Assembly (NCBI RefSeq): GCF_036323735.1
Contig: NC_086024.1
Span: 62,706,924 to 62,770,923, forward strand
Direction: 5' to 3'
From: Rattus norvegicus
Taxonomy: Eukaryota > Chordata > Mammalia > Rodentia > Muridae
Length of the DNA: 64,000 nt
The notes below the pieces were generated by a model. It was not told the DNA's origin. It searched no databases and saw only the letters and a program-made list of their open reading frames with translations. Both the position numbers and the translations under genes were made by a program. Shown one piece after another: positions 45,100 through 56,610 of this stretch. Every line of letters begins with the position of its first letter. The stretch's first letter is position 1.

Positions 45100-45640
45100 C
45101 TCAACCTGCACAACTAAAAATGAATTCTTTCCTCTTTTAAAGCTTTGTATTGATTCTTTGTGAAGTTCATATCACGAACCCCAACCTCACTCATCTCCCC
45201 GTCCCTTCCTTCATATCTGCCCTCTGCCTATGCAAACTCCCCACCCCAAAAGGAAATAGGAAAAGATTGTAAAAGAATTAAAGCAAAACTAACAAAAACC
45301 GTTTCACAGTGGAAGCTGTAGTGTGTCGCAGTGTGCCCCACAACACACCCTTTCGTCCACACACCTTTACTTACAGATGCTCATCACAGTGAGTCTTCGG
45401 TCTGGTTTCTGGCTTCTGCCACCCTATGAATACTGGATCCTCACTGGGACGCCTCTCCAATAACCTGTAGTTGCCCTGAGCCATGGAAATCCCGAAACTT
45501 AAAATTTGTAGGACCCGCCCCTTCACGAGCTTTAACAGTTCATAAATGGGGAACAAGTTGGGGTGGGTCAACTCAAAGCCCCGGATCTGGGCTGGATAGT
45601 AGCTGAGTTGGTCAACTCATCCGCTCTCCTGCATCTCCAG
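45100..45640. repeat. Unassigned dispersed repeat, copy 2
   Basis: The right part aligns in order with 7540-7980: 'ctggcttctgccaccctatg' (45410), then the 'gttggggtgggtcaactca' block (45557-45575). The left part ('tgtattgattctttgtgaag', 'cactcatctccccgtccctt') has the look of the same old rodent repeat family. The family name is uncertain. Confidence 0.5.
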
Positions 45641-47564
45641 GCCAGGCTCTCTTCCTAGGTGAGGTGGTACAGGACCCATCTTCCAAGCGCTGCAGCCACT
45701 GAGGGGCAAAGGCAGCTCTCCTGCTCTCTTTACTTTGAGTCCAGCTCTCCCATTCACGGCAGATAGGGAGGGGTAAGGGAGAGAAGGACGTCTCTCCCTG
45801 GAATCATCTCTTGATTGTAATTTGCAACAAAATATCAATTGCTTACCAACCAAGAAGGCCTCCCCAGAATCAAACATGCACATAAAACCCTGGTAACGTT
45901 CACTGTTGGGTGGCCTGCAGCACATCTGAAATGCTACAGATTTCTGAATCCCAGTGAAACTACTATACTTAGGAAGCACAAAAAGCAACCTGCTGAGATT
46001 CACAAGAACTAGATGAGTACCTGCACAGCATCGGTGGGCAGAAAGTGCCCATTAGGTACAGCTACACCTGACCTCACACTGAAGAACCAACACTTCCAAA
46101 GCTGGGTGAAACTGGGCTACTCAGTTTTACCTCATTCACCATATTCACCTGACCTCTAGGCTTCCCCCCAGTTCTTCAAGGACCTTATCAAACTTCTGAA
46201 GGAATAACACTTCCATAACCAGAAGGGTACAGAAAATACCTTCCAGGAATTCACCAAATCCTGAAGCATGGACTTTAAGCTACAGTATTAAACAGACATA
46301 CCTCAGTGGCAAAGATGTGTTGATTTTAGTGATTCCTCTTTTGAGTGATAACAGTGTGTGTAGGCCTAGTTTCAATGATGTGAAAAAAAAAATCAATGGT
46401 CTGAAACTACAATTCCTTTTGCATGATGTTCATTTTATTTCCGACTGTGTTTCCTATTGTATGTCTCCCATAGAACTATGCGTATTCTTCTGTACATTGT
46501 TTTTAATACATATTGTGAAATTTCTGTTTTTGTGGGCATAATGATGAGGGAGAACCCTGAACTCATCACTCCAGTTTCAAGCATAAAAAGAATATCTTTA
46601 GCTTCTTTTCGTCATTGTTACTCTAAGAAGGATGAGAAAAAAAGAAAAAACAGATCTTGACTGGCCCTCCTTGGTTTCTATGTTGCCAGGCTCATGATAC
46701 TCTCCATATGTTTCTCTAAAAGCACAGTCTCTCTTAGCGTTAATTTTATGGCCATGATGCCCCATTAAGACATTTGCCATATATTGGTAAGTTTTAAAAT
46801 TTGGTATTCTGAAGCTAGATTCAAAATGCTCCTCCCAGCAATCCTTCCCATTCGAGAGTTTCAGAACAAAGCAGATCCCAGAAGGCCACTGTAGGAAGAC
46901 GCATCCTTACCTCATCTCAAAATTTCTACAGGTCAACAAAATTCACCGTTCATACTGATACCCTCCACCCTTTTCCTGGTAACTAACTCTTTTCTTTGAA
47001 AGTTTCTCCTGGCGCTTACGTTGTTCAAATAAAGAGCAAAGGAGAGCCCACCTGGCAGGAGATGCACTGTTAGGATTTGTGGTGAGAAGCAGCATCCGTC
47101 AAACACTCTTCTCCGTCTGATGGGCCACATCTCTCTGCTGGCCACCTGGAAAGGAAAGGAAAGGAACCCAAGCACAGCACAGGACATAGCTCATGCTACT
47201 TATCCTGGAGGGTTCATTCAGTGCAATTTTGGCTAATTTTCATAATCAGCAGAATTCGATTTTTTTTTCACATTGGCTGGTTATGATATAATAGTGATGG
47301 GGATGACTATAAGACCATCTGCTCACCGTGCAGAGCCAGCATAGAAGATAAGAGTTGGTGGAGAGCAAACGAGGACCACCACTCAGCGAAAGGAGGGAGC
47401 AGCCATCATCCTCAAAAAAGTGCAGGAATCCCAGCAATACTTACTTATTATATATTACATATACAATAATATAATAACAATTCTTTCAACTATATTTCTA
47501 AGAGAACAAAAAGAAGACCAACACCTTGTGGGGGAGGGATACTATGGTCTTTCTTCTTTTCTTT
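45641..47564. other. Unique noncoding DNA
   Basis: No gene or repeat recognised. The 128-codon minus-strand frame (45617-46003) has no recognisable domain. An AT-rich patch lies at 47447-47480. Confidence 0.5.
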
Positions 47565-47579
47565 AAGAAAGTAAAGTCA

Positions 47580-48285
47580 GGTCCAAAACCCCGTGGGAAA
47601 GAGACCTCACCACCTGGTCAGGTGGGCACTCCTGAGGCTGCAGAGCAGAAAAGACAACCAACACTGCCCACCCCTGCCCACATCCCTGGCCCAAGAGGAA
47701 ACTGTATAAGGCCTCTGGGTTTCCGTAGAGGAGGGCCCAAGAGCAGCGGGACCGCTGCGTCTGAGATACCACCAGAACCTGAAGGGATCTACCGGATAAA
47801 CAGTTATTTGTACCAAATCCCGTGGGAGGGAGAGCTAAACCTTCAGAGAGGCAGACATGCCTGGGAAACCAGAAGAGACTGCACTCTGCACACATCTCTG
47901 ACGCCAAAGGAAAACACCAAACTCCATCTGGAACCCTGGTGCACGGAAGCTCCCGGAAAGGTCGGCGCAGATCTTCCTGGTTGCTGCCACCGCAGAGAGC
48001 TCCTAGGCAGCACCCCGTGAGCAAACTAGAGCCTCGGGACCACAGGTAAGACCAACTTTTCTGCTGCAAGTGACCTGCCTGGTGAACTCCAGACACAGGC
48101 TCACAGGAACAGTTGAAGACCTGTAGAGAGGAAAAACTACACGCCCGAAAGCAGAACACTCTGTCCCCATAACTGGCTGAAAGAAAAGAGGAAAGCAGGT
48201 CTACAGCACTCCTGACACACAGGCTTATAGGACAGTCTAGCCACTGTCAGAAATAGCAGAACAAAGTAACACTAGAGATAATCTG
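47580..48285 (+). promoter_or_regulatory. L1 no. 2 partial 5' UTR
   Basis: Matches the promoter unit of L1 no. 1 from about 35085 onward, then the region leading into ORF1. The splice-donor-like CAG|GTAAGA is kept (GT at 48046-48047). The unit is incomplete, so promoter strength is probably reduced. Confidence 0.85.
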
Positions 48286-49428
48286 ATGGCAAGAGGCAAG
48301 CACAGGAACCCAAGCAACAGAAACCAAGACTACATGCCATCATCGGAGCCCAATTCTCCCACCAAAATAAACATGGAATATCCAAACACACCAGAAAAGC
48401 AAGATCTAGTTTCAAAATCATATTTGATCATGATGCTGGAGGACTTCAAGAAAGACATGAAGAACTCCCTTAGAGAAACACAGGAAATCATAAATAAACA
48501 AGTAGAAGCCTACAGAGAGGAATCGCAAAAAACCCTGAAACAATTCCAGGAAAACATAAATAAACAAGTAGAAGCCCATAGAGAGGAGTCACAAAAATCC
48601 CTGAAAGAATTCCAGGAAAACACAATCAAACAGTTGAAGGGAATAAAAATGGAAATAGAAGCAATCAAGAAAGAACACATGGAAACAACTCTGGATATAG
48701 AAAATCAAAAGAAGAGACAAGGAGCTGTAGATACAAGCTTCACCAACAGAATACAAGAGATGGAAGAGAGAATCTCAGGAGCAGAAGATTCCATAGAAGT
48801 CATTGACTCAACTGTCAAAGATAATGTAAAGCAGAAAAAACTACTGGTCCAAAACATACAGGAAATCCAGGACTCAATGAGAAGATCAAACCTAAGGATA
48901 ATAGGTATAGAAGAGAGTGAAGACTCCCAGCTCAAAGGACCAGTAAATATCTTCAACAAAATCATAGAAGAAAATTTCCCTAACCTAAAAAAAGAGATAC
49001 CCATAGGCATACAAGAAGCCTACAGAACTCCAAATGGATTGGACCAGAAAAGAAACACCTCCTGTCACATAATAGTCAAAACACCAAACGCACAAAATAA
49101 AGGAAGAATATTAAAAGCAGTAAGGGAAAAAGGTCAAGTAACATATAAAGGCAGACCTATCAGAATCACACAAGACTTTTCGCCAGAAACTATGAAGGCC
49201 AGAAGATCCTGGACAGATGTCATACAGACCGTAAGAGAACACAAATGCCAGCCCAGGTTACTGTATCCTGCAAAACTCTCAATTAACATGGATGGAGAAA
49301 CCAAGATATTCCATGACAAAACCAAATTTGCACAATATCTTTCTACAAATCCAGCACTACAAAGGATAATAAATGGTAAAGCCCAACATAAGGAGGCAAG
49401 CTATACCCTAGAAGAAGCAAGAAACTAA
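48286..49428 (+). CDS. L1 no. 2 ORF1 protein, intact reading frame
   Basis: A 380-codon frame with no stops, starting at ATG 48286 ([13 protein letters not shown]) and ending in TAA at 49426-49428. It encodes the L1 ORF1 RNA-binding chaperone, which coats L1 RNA in cytoplasmic particles. By residue: basic/disordered head 1-45; coiled coil about 46-195 rich in K/E heptads; RRM-like domain about 198-295 (starts near [10 protein letters not shown], 198-207); C-terminal domain about 296-375 with RRSWTDVIQ and YPAKLSI. The coiled coil has a direct duplication of 22 residues (69-90 and 91-112; DNA 48490-48555 and 48556-48621) that L1 no. 1 has only once. ORF2 begins 59 nt later. It is the only intact long frame of known type in the window. 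Whether it is expressed is unknown, as the promoter is truncated. Confidence 0.95.
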   Translation: MARGKHRNPSNRNQDYMPSSEPNSPTKINMEYPNTPEKQDLVSKSYLIMMLEDFKKDMKNSLRETQEIINKQVEAYREESQKTLKQFQENINKQVEAHREESQKSLKEFQENTIKQLKGIKMEIEAIKKEHMETTLDIENQKKRQGAVDTSFTNRIQEMEERISGAEDSIEVIDSTVKDNVKQKKLLVQNIQEIQDSMRRSNLRIIGIEESEDSQLKGPVNIFNKIIEENFPNLKKEIPIGIQEAYRTPNGLDQKRNTSCHIIVKTPNAQNKGRILKAVREKGQVTYKGRPIRITQDFSPETMKARRSWTDVIQTVREHKCQPRLLYPAKLSINMDGETKIFHDKTKFAQYLSTNPALQRIINGKAQHKEASYTLEEARN

Positions 49429-49487
49429 TCGTCTTGGCAACAAAACAAAGAGAAGAAAAGCACACAAACAAAATCTCATATCCAAAT

Positions 49488-52400
49488 ATGAATATAACAG
49501 GAAGCAATAATCACTATTCCTTAATATCTCTCAACATCAATGGCCTCAACTCCCCAATAAAAAGACATAGATTAACAAACTGGATATGCAACGAGGACCC
49601 TGCATTCTGCTGCCTACAGGAAACACACCTCAGAGACAAAGACAGACACTACCTCAGAGTGAAAGGCTGGAAAACAACTTTCCAAGCAAATGGTCTGAAA
49701 AAGCAAGCTGGAGTAGCCATTCTAATATCAAATAAAATCAAATTTCAACTAAAAGTCATCAAAAAAGATAAGGAAGGACACTTCATATCCATCAAAAGAA
49801 AAATCCACCAAGATGAACTCTCAATCCTAAATATCTATGCCCCAAATAAAAGGGCACCTACATACGTAAAAGAAACCTTACTAAAGCTCAAAACACACAT
49901 TGCACCTCACACAATAATAGTAGGAGATTTCAACACCCCACTCTCATCAATAGACAGATCATGGAAACAGAAATTAAACAGAGATGTAGACAGACTAAGA
50001 GAAGTCATGAGCCAAATGGACTTAACAGATATTTATAGAACATTCTATCCTAAAGCAAGAGGATATACCTTCTTCTCAGCTCCTCATGGTACTTTCTCCA
50101 AAATTGACCATATAATTGGTCAAAAAATGGGCCTCAACAGGTACAGAAAGATAGAAATAATCCCATGCATGCTATCGGACCACCACGGCCTAAAACTGGT
50201 CTTCAATAACAATAAGGGAAGAATGCCCACATATACGTGGAAATTGAACAATGCTCTACTCAATGATAACCTGGTCCAGGAAGAAATAAAGAAAGAAATG
50301 AAAGACTTTTTAGAATTTAATGAAAATGAAGGTACAACATACCCAAACTTATGGGACACAATGAAAGCTGTGCTAAGAGGAAAACTCATAGCGCTGAGTG
50401 CCTGCAGAAAGAAACAGGAAAGAGCATATGTCAGCAGTTTGACAGCACACCTAAAAGCTCTAGAACAAAAAGAAGCAAATACACCCAGGAGGAGTAGAAG
50501 GCAGGAAATAATCAAACTCAGGGTTGAAATCAACCAAGTAGAAACAAAAAGGACCATAGAAAGAATCAACAGAACCAAAAGTTGGTTCTTTGAGAAAATC
50601 AACAGGACAGATAAACCCTTAGCCAGACTAACGAGAGGACACAGAGAGTGTGTCCAAATTAACAAAATCAGAAATGAAAAGGGAGACATAAGTGCAGATT
50701 CAGAGGAAATTCAAAAAATCATCAGATCTTACTATAAAAGCCTATATTCAACAAAACTTGAAAATCTGCAGGAAATGGACAATTTCCTAGACAGATACCA
50801 GGTACCGAAGTTAAATCAGGAACAGGTGAACCAGTTAAACAACCCCATAACTCCTAAGGAAATAGAAGCAGTCATTAAAGGTCTCCCAACCAAAAAGAGC
50901 CCAGGTCCAGACGGGTTTAGTGCAGAATTCTATCAGACCTTCATAGAAGACCTCATACCAATATTATCCAAACTATTCCACAAAATTGAAACAGATGGAG
51001 CACTATCAATTTCCTTCTATGAAGCCACAATTACTCTTATACCTAAACCACACAAAGACACAACAAAGAAAGAGAACTTCAGACCAATTTCCCTTATGAA
51101 TATCGACGCAAAAATACTCAATAAAATTCTGGCAAACCGAATCAAAGAGCACATCAAAACAATCATCCATCATGATCAAGTAGGCTTCATCCCAGGCATG
51201 CAGGGATGGTTTACTATATGGAAAACCATCAACGTGATCCATTATATAAACAAACTGAAAGAACAAAACCACATGATCTTTTCATTAGATGCTGAAAAAG
51301 CATTTGACAAAATTCAACACCCCTTCATGATAAAAGTCCTGGAAAGAATAGGAATTCAAGGCCCATACCTAAACATAGTAAAAGCCATATACAGCAAACC
51401 AGTTGCTAACATTAAACTAAATGGAGAGAAACTTGAAGCAATCCCACTAAAATCAGGGACTAGACAAGGCTGCCCATCTCTCCCTACTTATTCAATATAG
51501 TTCTTGAAGTTCTAGCCAGAGCAATCAGACAACAAAAGGAGGTCAAGGCGATACAGATCGGAAAAGAAGAAGTCAAAATATCACTATTTGTAGATGATAT
51601 GATAGTATATTTAAGTGATCCCAAAAGTTCCACCAGAGAACTACTAAAGCTGATAAACAATTTCAGCAAAGTGGCTGGGTATAAAATTAACTCAAATAAA
51701 TCAGTAGCCTTCCTCTACACAAAAGAGAAACAAGCCGAGAAAGAAATTAGGGAAACGACACCCTTCATAATAGACCCAAATAATATAAAGTACCTCGGTG
51801 TGACTTTAACAAAGCAAGTAAAAGATCTGTACAATAAGAACTTCAAGACTCTGAAGAAAGAAATTGAAGAAGACCTCAGAAGATGGAAAGATCTCCCATG
51901 TTCATGGAATGGCAGGATTAATATAGTAAAAATGGCCATTTTACCAAAAGCGATCTACAGGTTCAATGCAATCCCCATCAAAATACCAATCCAATTCTTC
52001 AAAGAGTTAGACAGAACAATTTGCAAATTCATCCGGAATAACAAAAAACCCAGGATAGCTAAAACTATCCTCAACAATAAAAGGACTTCAGGGGGAGTCA
52101 CTATCCCTGAACTCAAGCAGTATTAGAGAGCAATAGTGATAAAAACTGCATGGTATTGGTACAGAGACAGACAGATAGACCAATGGAACAGAATTGAAGA
52201 CCCAGAAATGAACCCACACACCTATGGGCACTTGATTTTTGACAAAGGAGCCAAAACCATCAAATGGAAAAAAGATAGCATTTTCAGCAAATGGTGCTGG
52301 TTCAACAGAAGGTCAACATGTAGAAGAATGCAGATCGATCCATGCTTATCACCCTGTACAAAGCTTAAGTCCAAGTGGATCAAGGACCTCCACATCAAAC

Positions 52401-53310
52401 CAGATACACTCAAACTAATAGAAGAAAAACTAGGGCAGCATCTGGGACACATGGGCACTGGAAAAAATTTCCTGAACAAAACACCAATGGCTTATGCTCT
52501 AAGATCAAGAATCGACAAATGGGATCTCATAAAACTGCAAAGCTTCTGTAAGGCAAAGGACACTGTGGTTAGGACAAAACGGCAACCAACAGATTGGGAA
52601 AAGATCTTTACCAATCCTACAACAGATAGAGGCCTTATATCCAAAATATACAAAGAACTCAAGAAGTTAGACCGCAGGGAGACAAATAACCCTATTAAAA
52701 AATGGGGTTCAGAGCTAAACAAAGAATTCACAGCTGAGGAATGTCGAATGGCTGAGAAACACCTAAAGAAATGTTCAACATCTTTAGTCATAAGGGAAAT
52801 ACAAATCAAAACAACCCTGAGATTTCACCTCACACCAGTGAGAATGGCTAAGATCAAAAACTCAGGGGACAGCAGATGCTGGCGAGGATGTGGAGAAAGA
52901 GGAACACTCCTCCATTGTTGGTGGGATTGCAGACTGGTACAACCATTCTGGAAATCAGTCTGGAGGTTCCTCAGAAAATTGGACATTGAACTGCCTGAGG
53001 ATCCAGCTATACCTCTCTTGGGTATATACCCAAAAGATGCCTCAACATATAAAAAAGACATGTGCTCCACTATGTTCATCGCAGCCTTATTTATAATAGC
53101 CAGAGGCTGGAAAGAACCCAGATGCCCTTCAACAGAGGAATGGATACAGAAAATGTGGTACATCTACAGAATGGAATATTACTCAGCTATCAAAAACAAC
53201 GACTTTATGAAATTCATAGGCAAATGGTTGGAACTGGAAAATATCATCCTGAGTGAGGTAAATCACAGAAAAACACACATGGTATGCTCTCATTGATAAG
53301 TGGCTATTAG
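49488..53310 (+). pseudogene. L1 no. 2 ORF2 (endonuclease / reverse transcriptase), disrupted
   Basis: The normal start is ATG 49488 (MNITGSNN); the frame is also open upstream to 49434 but has no ATG there. The endonuclease motifs NINGLN, CLQETH, GDFNTP and SDHHG, and the RT motifs SPGPDGF and RPISLMN, are present. Lesions: a 1-nt loss near 51476 within the [10 protein letters not shown] region, ending the frame at 51500; the catalytic FADD box changed to FVDD (GTA at 51590-51592); TAC to TAG nonsense at 52124-52126; and a 4-nt loss near 53261 that replaces the last residues and gives TGA at 53294-53296. The ancestral stop is TAG at 53308-53310. The C-terminal [13 protein letters not shown] motif remains. 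No functional ORF2 protein can be made. Confidence 0.94.
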
Positions 53311-54034
53311 CCCAAATGCTTGAATTACCCTAGATGCCTAGAACAAATGAAACTCAAGAGGGATGATCAAAATGTGAATGCTTCACTCCTTTAAAAGTGG
53401 AACAAGAATACCCTTGGCAGGGAATAGAGAGGCAAAGATTAAAACAGACACAGAAGGAACACCCATTCAGAGCCTGCCCCACATGTGGCCCATACATATA
53501 TAGCCACCCAATTAGACAAGATTGATGAAGCAAAGAAGTGCAGGCCGACAGGAGCCGGATGTAGATCGCTCCTGAGAGACACAGCCAGAATAGAGCAAAA
53601 AAAGAGGCGAATGCCAGCAGCAAACCATTGAACTTAGAATAGGACTCCCATTGAAGGAATCAGAGAAAGAACTGGAAGAGCCTGAAGGGGCTCGAGACCC
53701 CATATGTACAACAATGCCAAGCAACCAGAGCTTCCAGGGACTAAGCCACTACCTAAAGACTATACATGGACTGACCCTGGACTCTGACCTCATAGGTAGC
53801 AATGAATATCCTAGTAAGAGCACCAGTGGAAGGGGAAGCCCTGGGTCCTGCTAAGACTGAACCCCCAGTGAACTAGATTGTTGGGGGGAGGGTGGCAAGG
53901 GGGGAGGATGGGGAGCGGAACACCGATAAGAAAGGGGAGGGGGAGGGGGATGTTTGCCCGGAAACCGGGAAAGGGAATAACACTCGAAATGTATATAAGA
54001 AATACTCAAGTTAATTTAAAAAAAAAGAAAAAGA
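53311..54034 (+). other. L1 no. 2 3' UTR
   Basis: Same layout as in L1 no. 1: 'cccattcagagcctgcccca' (about 53462), a G-rich tract (53880-53960), 'gggaataacactcgaaatgt' and an A/G-rich tail. The antisense 70-codon frame recurs at 53512-53724. Confidence 0.9.
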
Positions 54035-54049
54035 AAGAAAGTAAAGTCA

Positions 54050-54815
54050 CACTGAAGAAAAGAGTGAATGAATAGCAGGGAGTCTGCTGTGCTCTGCTTT
54101 CAATATTAGTCAGTTTATTTTCTTCCAGTCTTGGAATACAGACAGAGAGGAGTTGGAAGATCAGCTGGATTTTCAGTAAGAGGAAGGGGGTAATAAGCTT
54201 TGACTGGAGCCCACAGCCACATTCTGAAAGAATTGCAGGAAACAGCTGCAGTCTAGGGTCTCAATAAAGGGTTGCAGGGATTCCGTGCAACTGGTGTTCA
54301 GTGTCTCCAGTGGTCACTCAGCTCCCTTTGTTTCTCACGCATTTGCTGTGCTGAGAATGTCCCCTTAGCTTTTTAGATTTCTCTAAGATCTGTCACTCCA
54401 ACTTTGCGAATACAGCTACTATGGCAACCTGAAGAGGTGACCTCCCAACAGAGTCAGTTGTCTGCCGTGTCTTTCATGACATAAATGAAGCTTCTATCGA
54501 TAACAGACTTGCTGAGGGGCTTGGGGACAATATGAATTGAATATAAAAAATGCCTTCCAAGATTCTCTTGCAAACGGGAACTTCAGACTAACTTGCAAGG
54601 GTCATGGCCTTCTTTCTCTCTGGATTAAAGGGGATAGGGGTGAGGACTTAGAATTTGAGCATGATTTTCAGATGGCTGGAATAAAGCAGTATTTATAGTC
54701 ATAACCTGTCCCTGACACAGTCAGCAAAATCACTTTGTTTCATATGAGGGACAATGGATAATATTTTGTTTATGTAGATCTAAACTCCAGGCCAGTTCTT
54801 AAATTTATAATCAGA
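54050..54815. other. Unique noncoding DNA
   Basis: No repeat or gene recognised. Confidence 0.45.
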
Positions 54816-54817
54816 AG

Positions 54818-54970
54818 ATGTTTATTTGTTTGTTTTTCTTAGACAGGATTTCTCTGTGTAGCCCTTGCTATCTGGGAACTTGCTCTGTAGACCAGGCTGG
54901 CCTTGGACTCAGAGATTCGCCTGCCTCTGCCTCCCAAGTACTGGGAACAAAAATGCAAGCACCACTACCA
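54818..54970 (-). repeat. B1 SINE, minus strand
   Basis: Clear reverse B1: 'agacaggatttctctgtgta', 'gtagaccaggctggccttgg' and 'attcgcctgcctctgcctcc', then 'caagtactgggaacaaaaat'. Flanks 'aatcagaagatg' and 'aatcaagaagaatg' look like a target duplication with small indels. Unlike the B1 at 43565, its CTGCCTCTGCCTCC stretch is not expanded. Confidence 0.9.
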
Positions 54971-55329
54971 ATCAAGAAGAATGTTTTAATCTAAGACTTG
55001 GATCCCAGAACGGAAGAACACTAAAGATTATTTCTTCAGCCAGATCTCTGACCTGATCAGATCTCTAGATATTTAATAATAAGATAGGGCCAACAAGATG
55101 TCTAGGTGGAAAAAGACACTGCCAGTCCCGAGTTTGATCTTTGGAAGCTAAGCAAAGGTCTGTCAGAGAATCCAAAAGCCTAGACACATCCTGACCAGGT
55201 AAAGAATGAAACTCAAGTCAATACCATCTTTGCAGGCACTGGACCACAAATGTCTGCAGTCTGAGCTCATGGTTTATTCTTCGTACACATTTAGGCATAG
55301 TAAAACTTTGGGAAAGCCACTCTCTCAGT

Positions 55330-55685
55330 TCCCTCAGGTACAGACACTCCTTGCCCAACTATAGGCCATGCTTGACAGAAGACCAATTAGGCTGTCAACC
55401 TATAGATGTTCCCCACTCTTTCACTTCCGATAGACCCAATCCTTAGTTCTCTCTTCCCGATTCCTTGCTGTGTCCCAGCCCCCAACTGTGGCAGATATGC
55501 CCTACCCAAACACTGGCCTCACCTGCCAGAAAACCAGGTAGGCTGCCCACCAACAGAACTACTCTACTTTCTCAGTGACCCACTCCTTATTGCCATATCC
55601 TAGCCCCCAACTCAGGCAGAGACTCCCCGCTGGACCAGAGGCCACACCAAGTCACCAGAACTCCAAGTAGGCCCACACCATGAGA
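55330..55685. repeat. Degenerate tandem units of about 125 bp
   Basis: Three diverged units can be lined up around 55345-55470, 55475-55604 and 55605-55680. Shared landmarks are 'tagcccccaactcaggcaga'/'cagcccccaactgtggcaga', 'ccagaa..ccaggtaggc' and 'cactcctt'. They lead directly into the Lx-type 3' UTR and may belong to that element. Confidence 0.5.
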
Positions 55686-55689
55686 GGGA

Positions 55690-56395
55690 ACCAATGCTCA
55701 ACACTGCCTGGATGGCCAGGAAGTAGAAACTGGATAGTCAGAGACCTAGACTAGAACCAAAGAGGACTTGGGGGGAAAAGTCAATGAAATGATTCTTAAT
55801 GGTACTCTGCTATAATCATAGATCTGTGCCTAGCCCAGTAGTCATCAGAGACTCTTCCAGCAGATTATGGGAGCAGAGACAGACTCACAGCCATACATTA
55901 GGTGAAGCTTGGAAGACCCCAGGGAAGAAGGGGAGGAAGAACTATAGGAGCCAGAGGGTTCAAGGACACCAAGAGAACACAACCCACAGAATCAACTAAG
56001 CAGGGCTCATATGAGCTCACAGAGACCAAACCAGCAGTCACAGAGCCTATGTAGGGTCAGTGCTAGGTCCTCTGTATATGTGTTGTGATTGTTTAGCTTG
56101 GAGTTTTAACAATGCTCTTAAGAGTGGAAGTGGGAGTCTCTGACTCTCTTGCCTGCTCTCGGGACCCTCTTCTTCCTATGGGTCCTATATAAATGTTTGA
56201 AACTAGTCTTACTGCATCTTGTCATGCTGTGTCAGTTAATATCCTTGGGAAGTCTGCTCTTTTCTGAAGAGAAATGGAGAAACAGTAGATCTAGAGGAGA
56301 GGGCTGGGGAGGAGACTGAGAGGAGAAGACAGAGGGGAAACTGCAGTCAAGATGTAATGTATGAAAGAAGAATAAATTTAAAAAGAAAAGGAAAA
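55690..56395 (+). mobile_element. Lx-type L1 3' UTR
   Basis: The ordered phrases 'atggtactctgctataatca', 'gtgcctagcccagtagtcat', 'agaatcaactaagcagggct', 'tcttactgcatcttgtcatg', 'tcttttctgaagagaaatgg' and 'ggggaaactgcagtcaagat' match the 3' UTR of the older murine-rodent Lx L1 family as I know it. It ends near an 'aataaatttaaaaag' tail. Confidence 0.7.
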
Positions 56396-56504
56396 AACAA
56401 CTTGGGAGAGGGGTTTCCATGTGACAATTACAACAAAGTTTTGGTCATAACTACATAGAAACTCCCTGGCAAGGTAACAATGCACCTGTGACCTCTACAG
56501 TAAG

Positions 56505-56610
56505 AAGGTATTCTTGAGGCCAATCTGGTCTACAATGCAAGTTCCGGGATAGCCAAGATTATAAAGAGAAACCCTATCTCAAAAATACTGACCCCTCACC
56601 ATCCCCTAAA
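56505..56610 (+). repeat. B1 fragment
   Basis: 'cttgaggccaatctggtcta', 'caatgcaagttccgggatag' and 'agagaaaccctatctcaaaa' are the right half of a sense B1. Confidence 0.75.

Larger units (their letters stand above)
47580..54034 (+). mobile_element. Rat-type L1 retrotransposon, 5' UTR-truncated (L1 no. 2)
   Basis: About 6.45 kb in the same orientation as L1 no. 1 and about 6.1 kb downstream of its end. It starts inside the promoter unit (its first bases align near 35085 of no. 1), so it lost roughly the first 200 bp. It holds intact ORF1 (48286-49428), damaged ORF2 (49488-53310) and a 3' UTR with a G-rich tract. Flanked by a 15-bp duplication 'aagaaagtaaagtca' (47565-47579 and 54035-54049). 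The tail is A-rich with G interruptions. ORF2 damage makes it non-autonomous. Confidence 0.97.

Noticed and set aside
45617..46003. 128-codon minus-strand frame as a gene
   Set aside because: No recognisable domain, it partly overlaps the edge of a dispersed repeat, and it has no supporting exon signals.
49434..49487. ORF2 of L1 no. 2 starting at 49434
   Set aside because: Position 49434 is TTG, not ATG. The ATG at 49488 matches the start used in L1 no. 1 at 36918.
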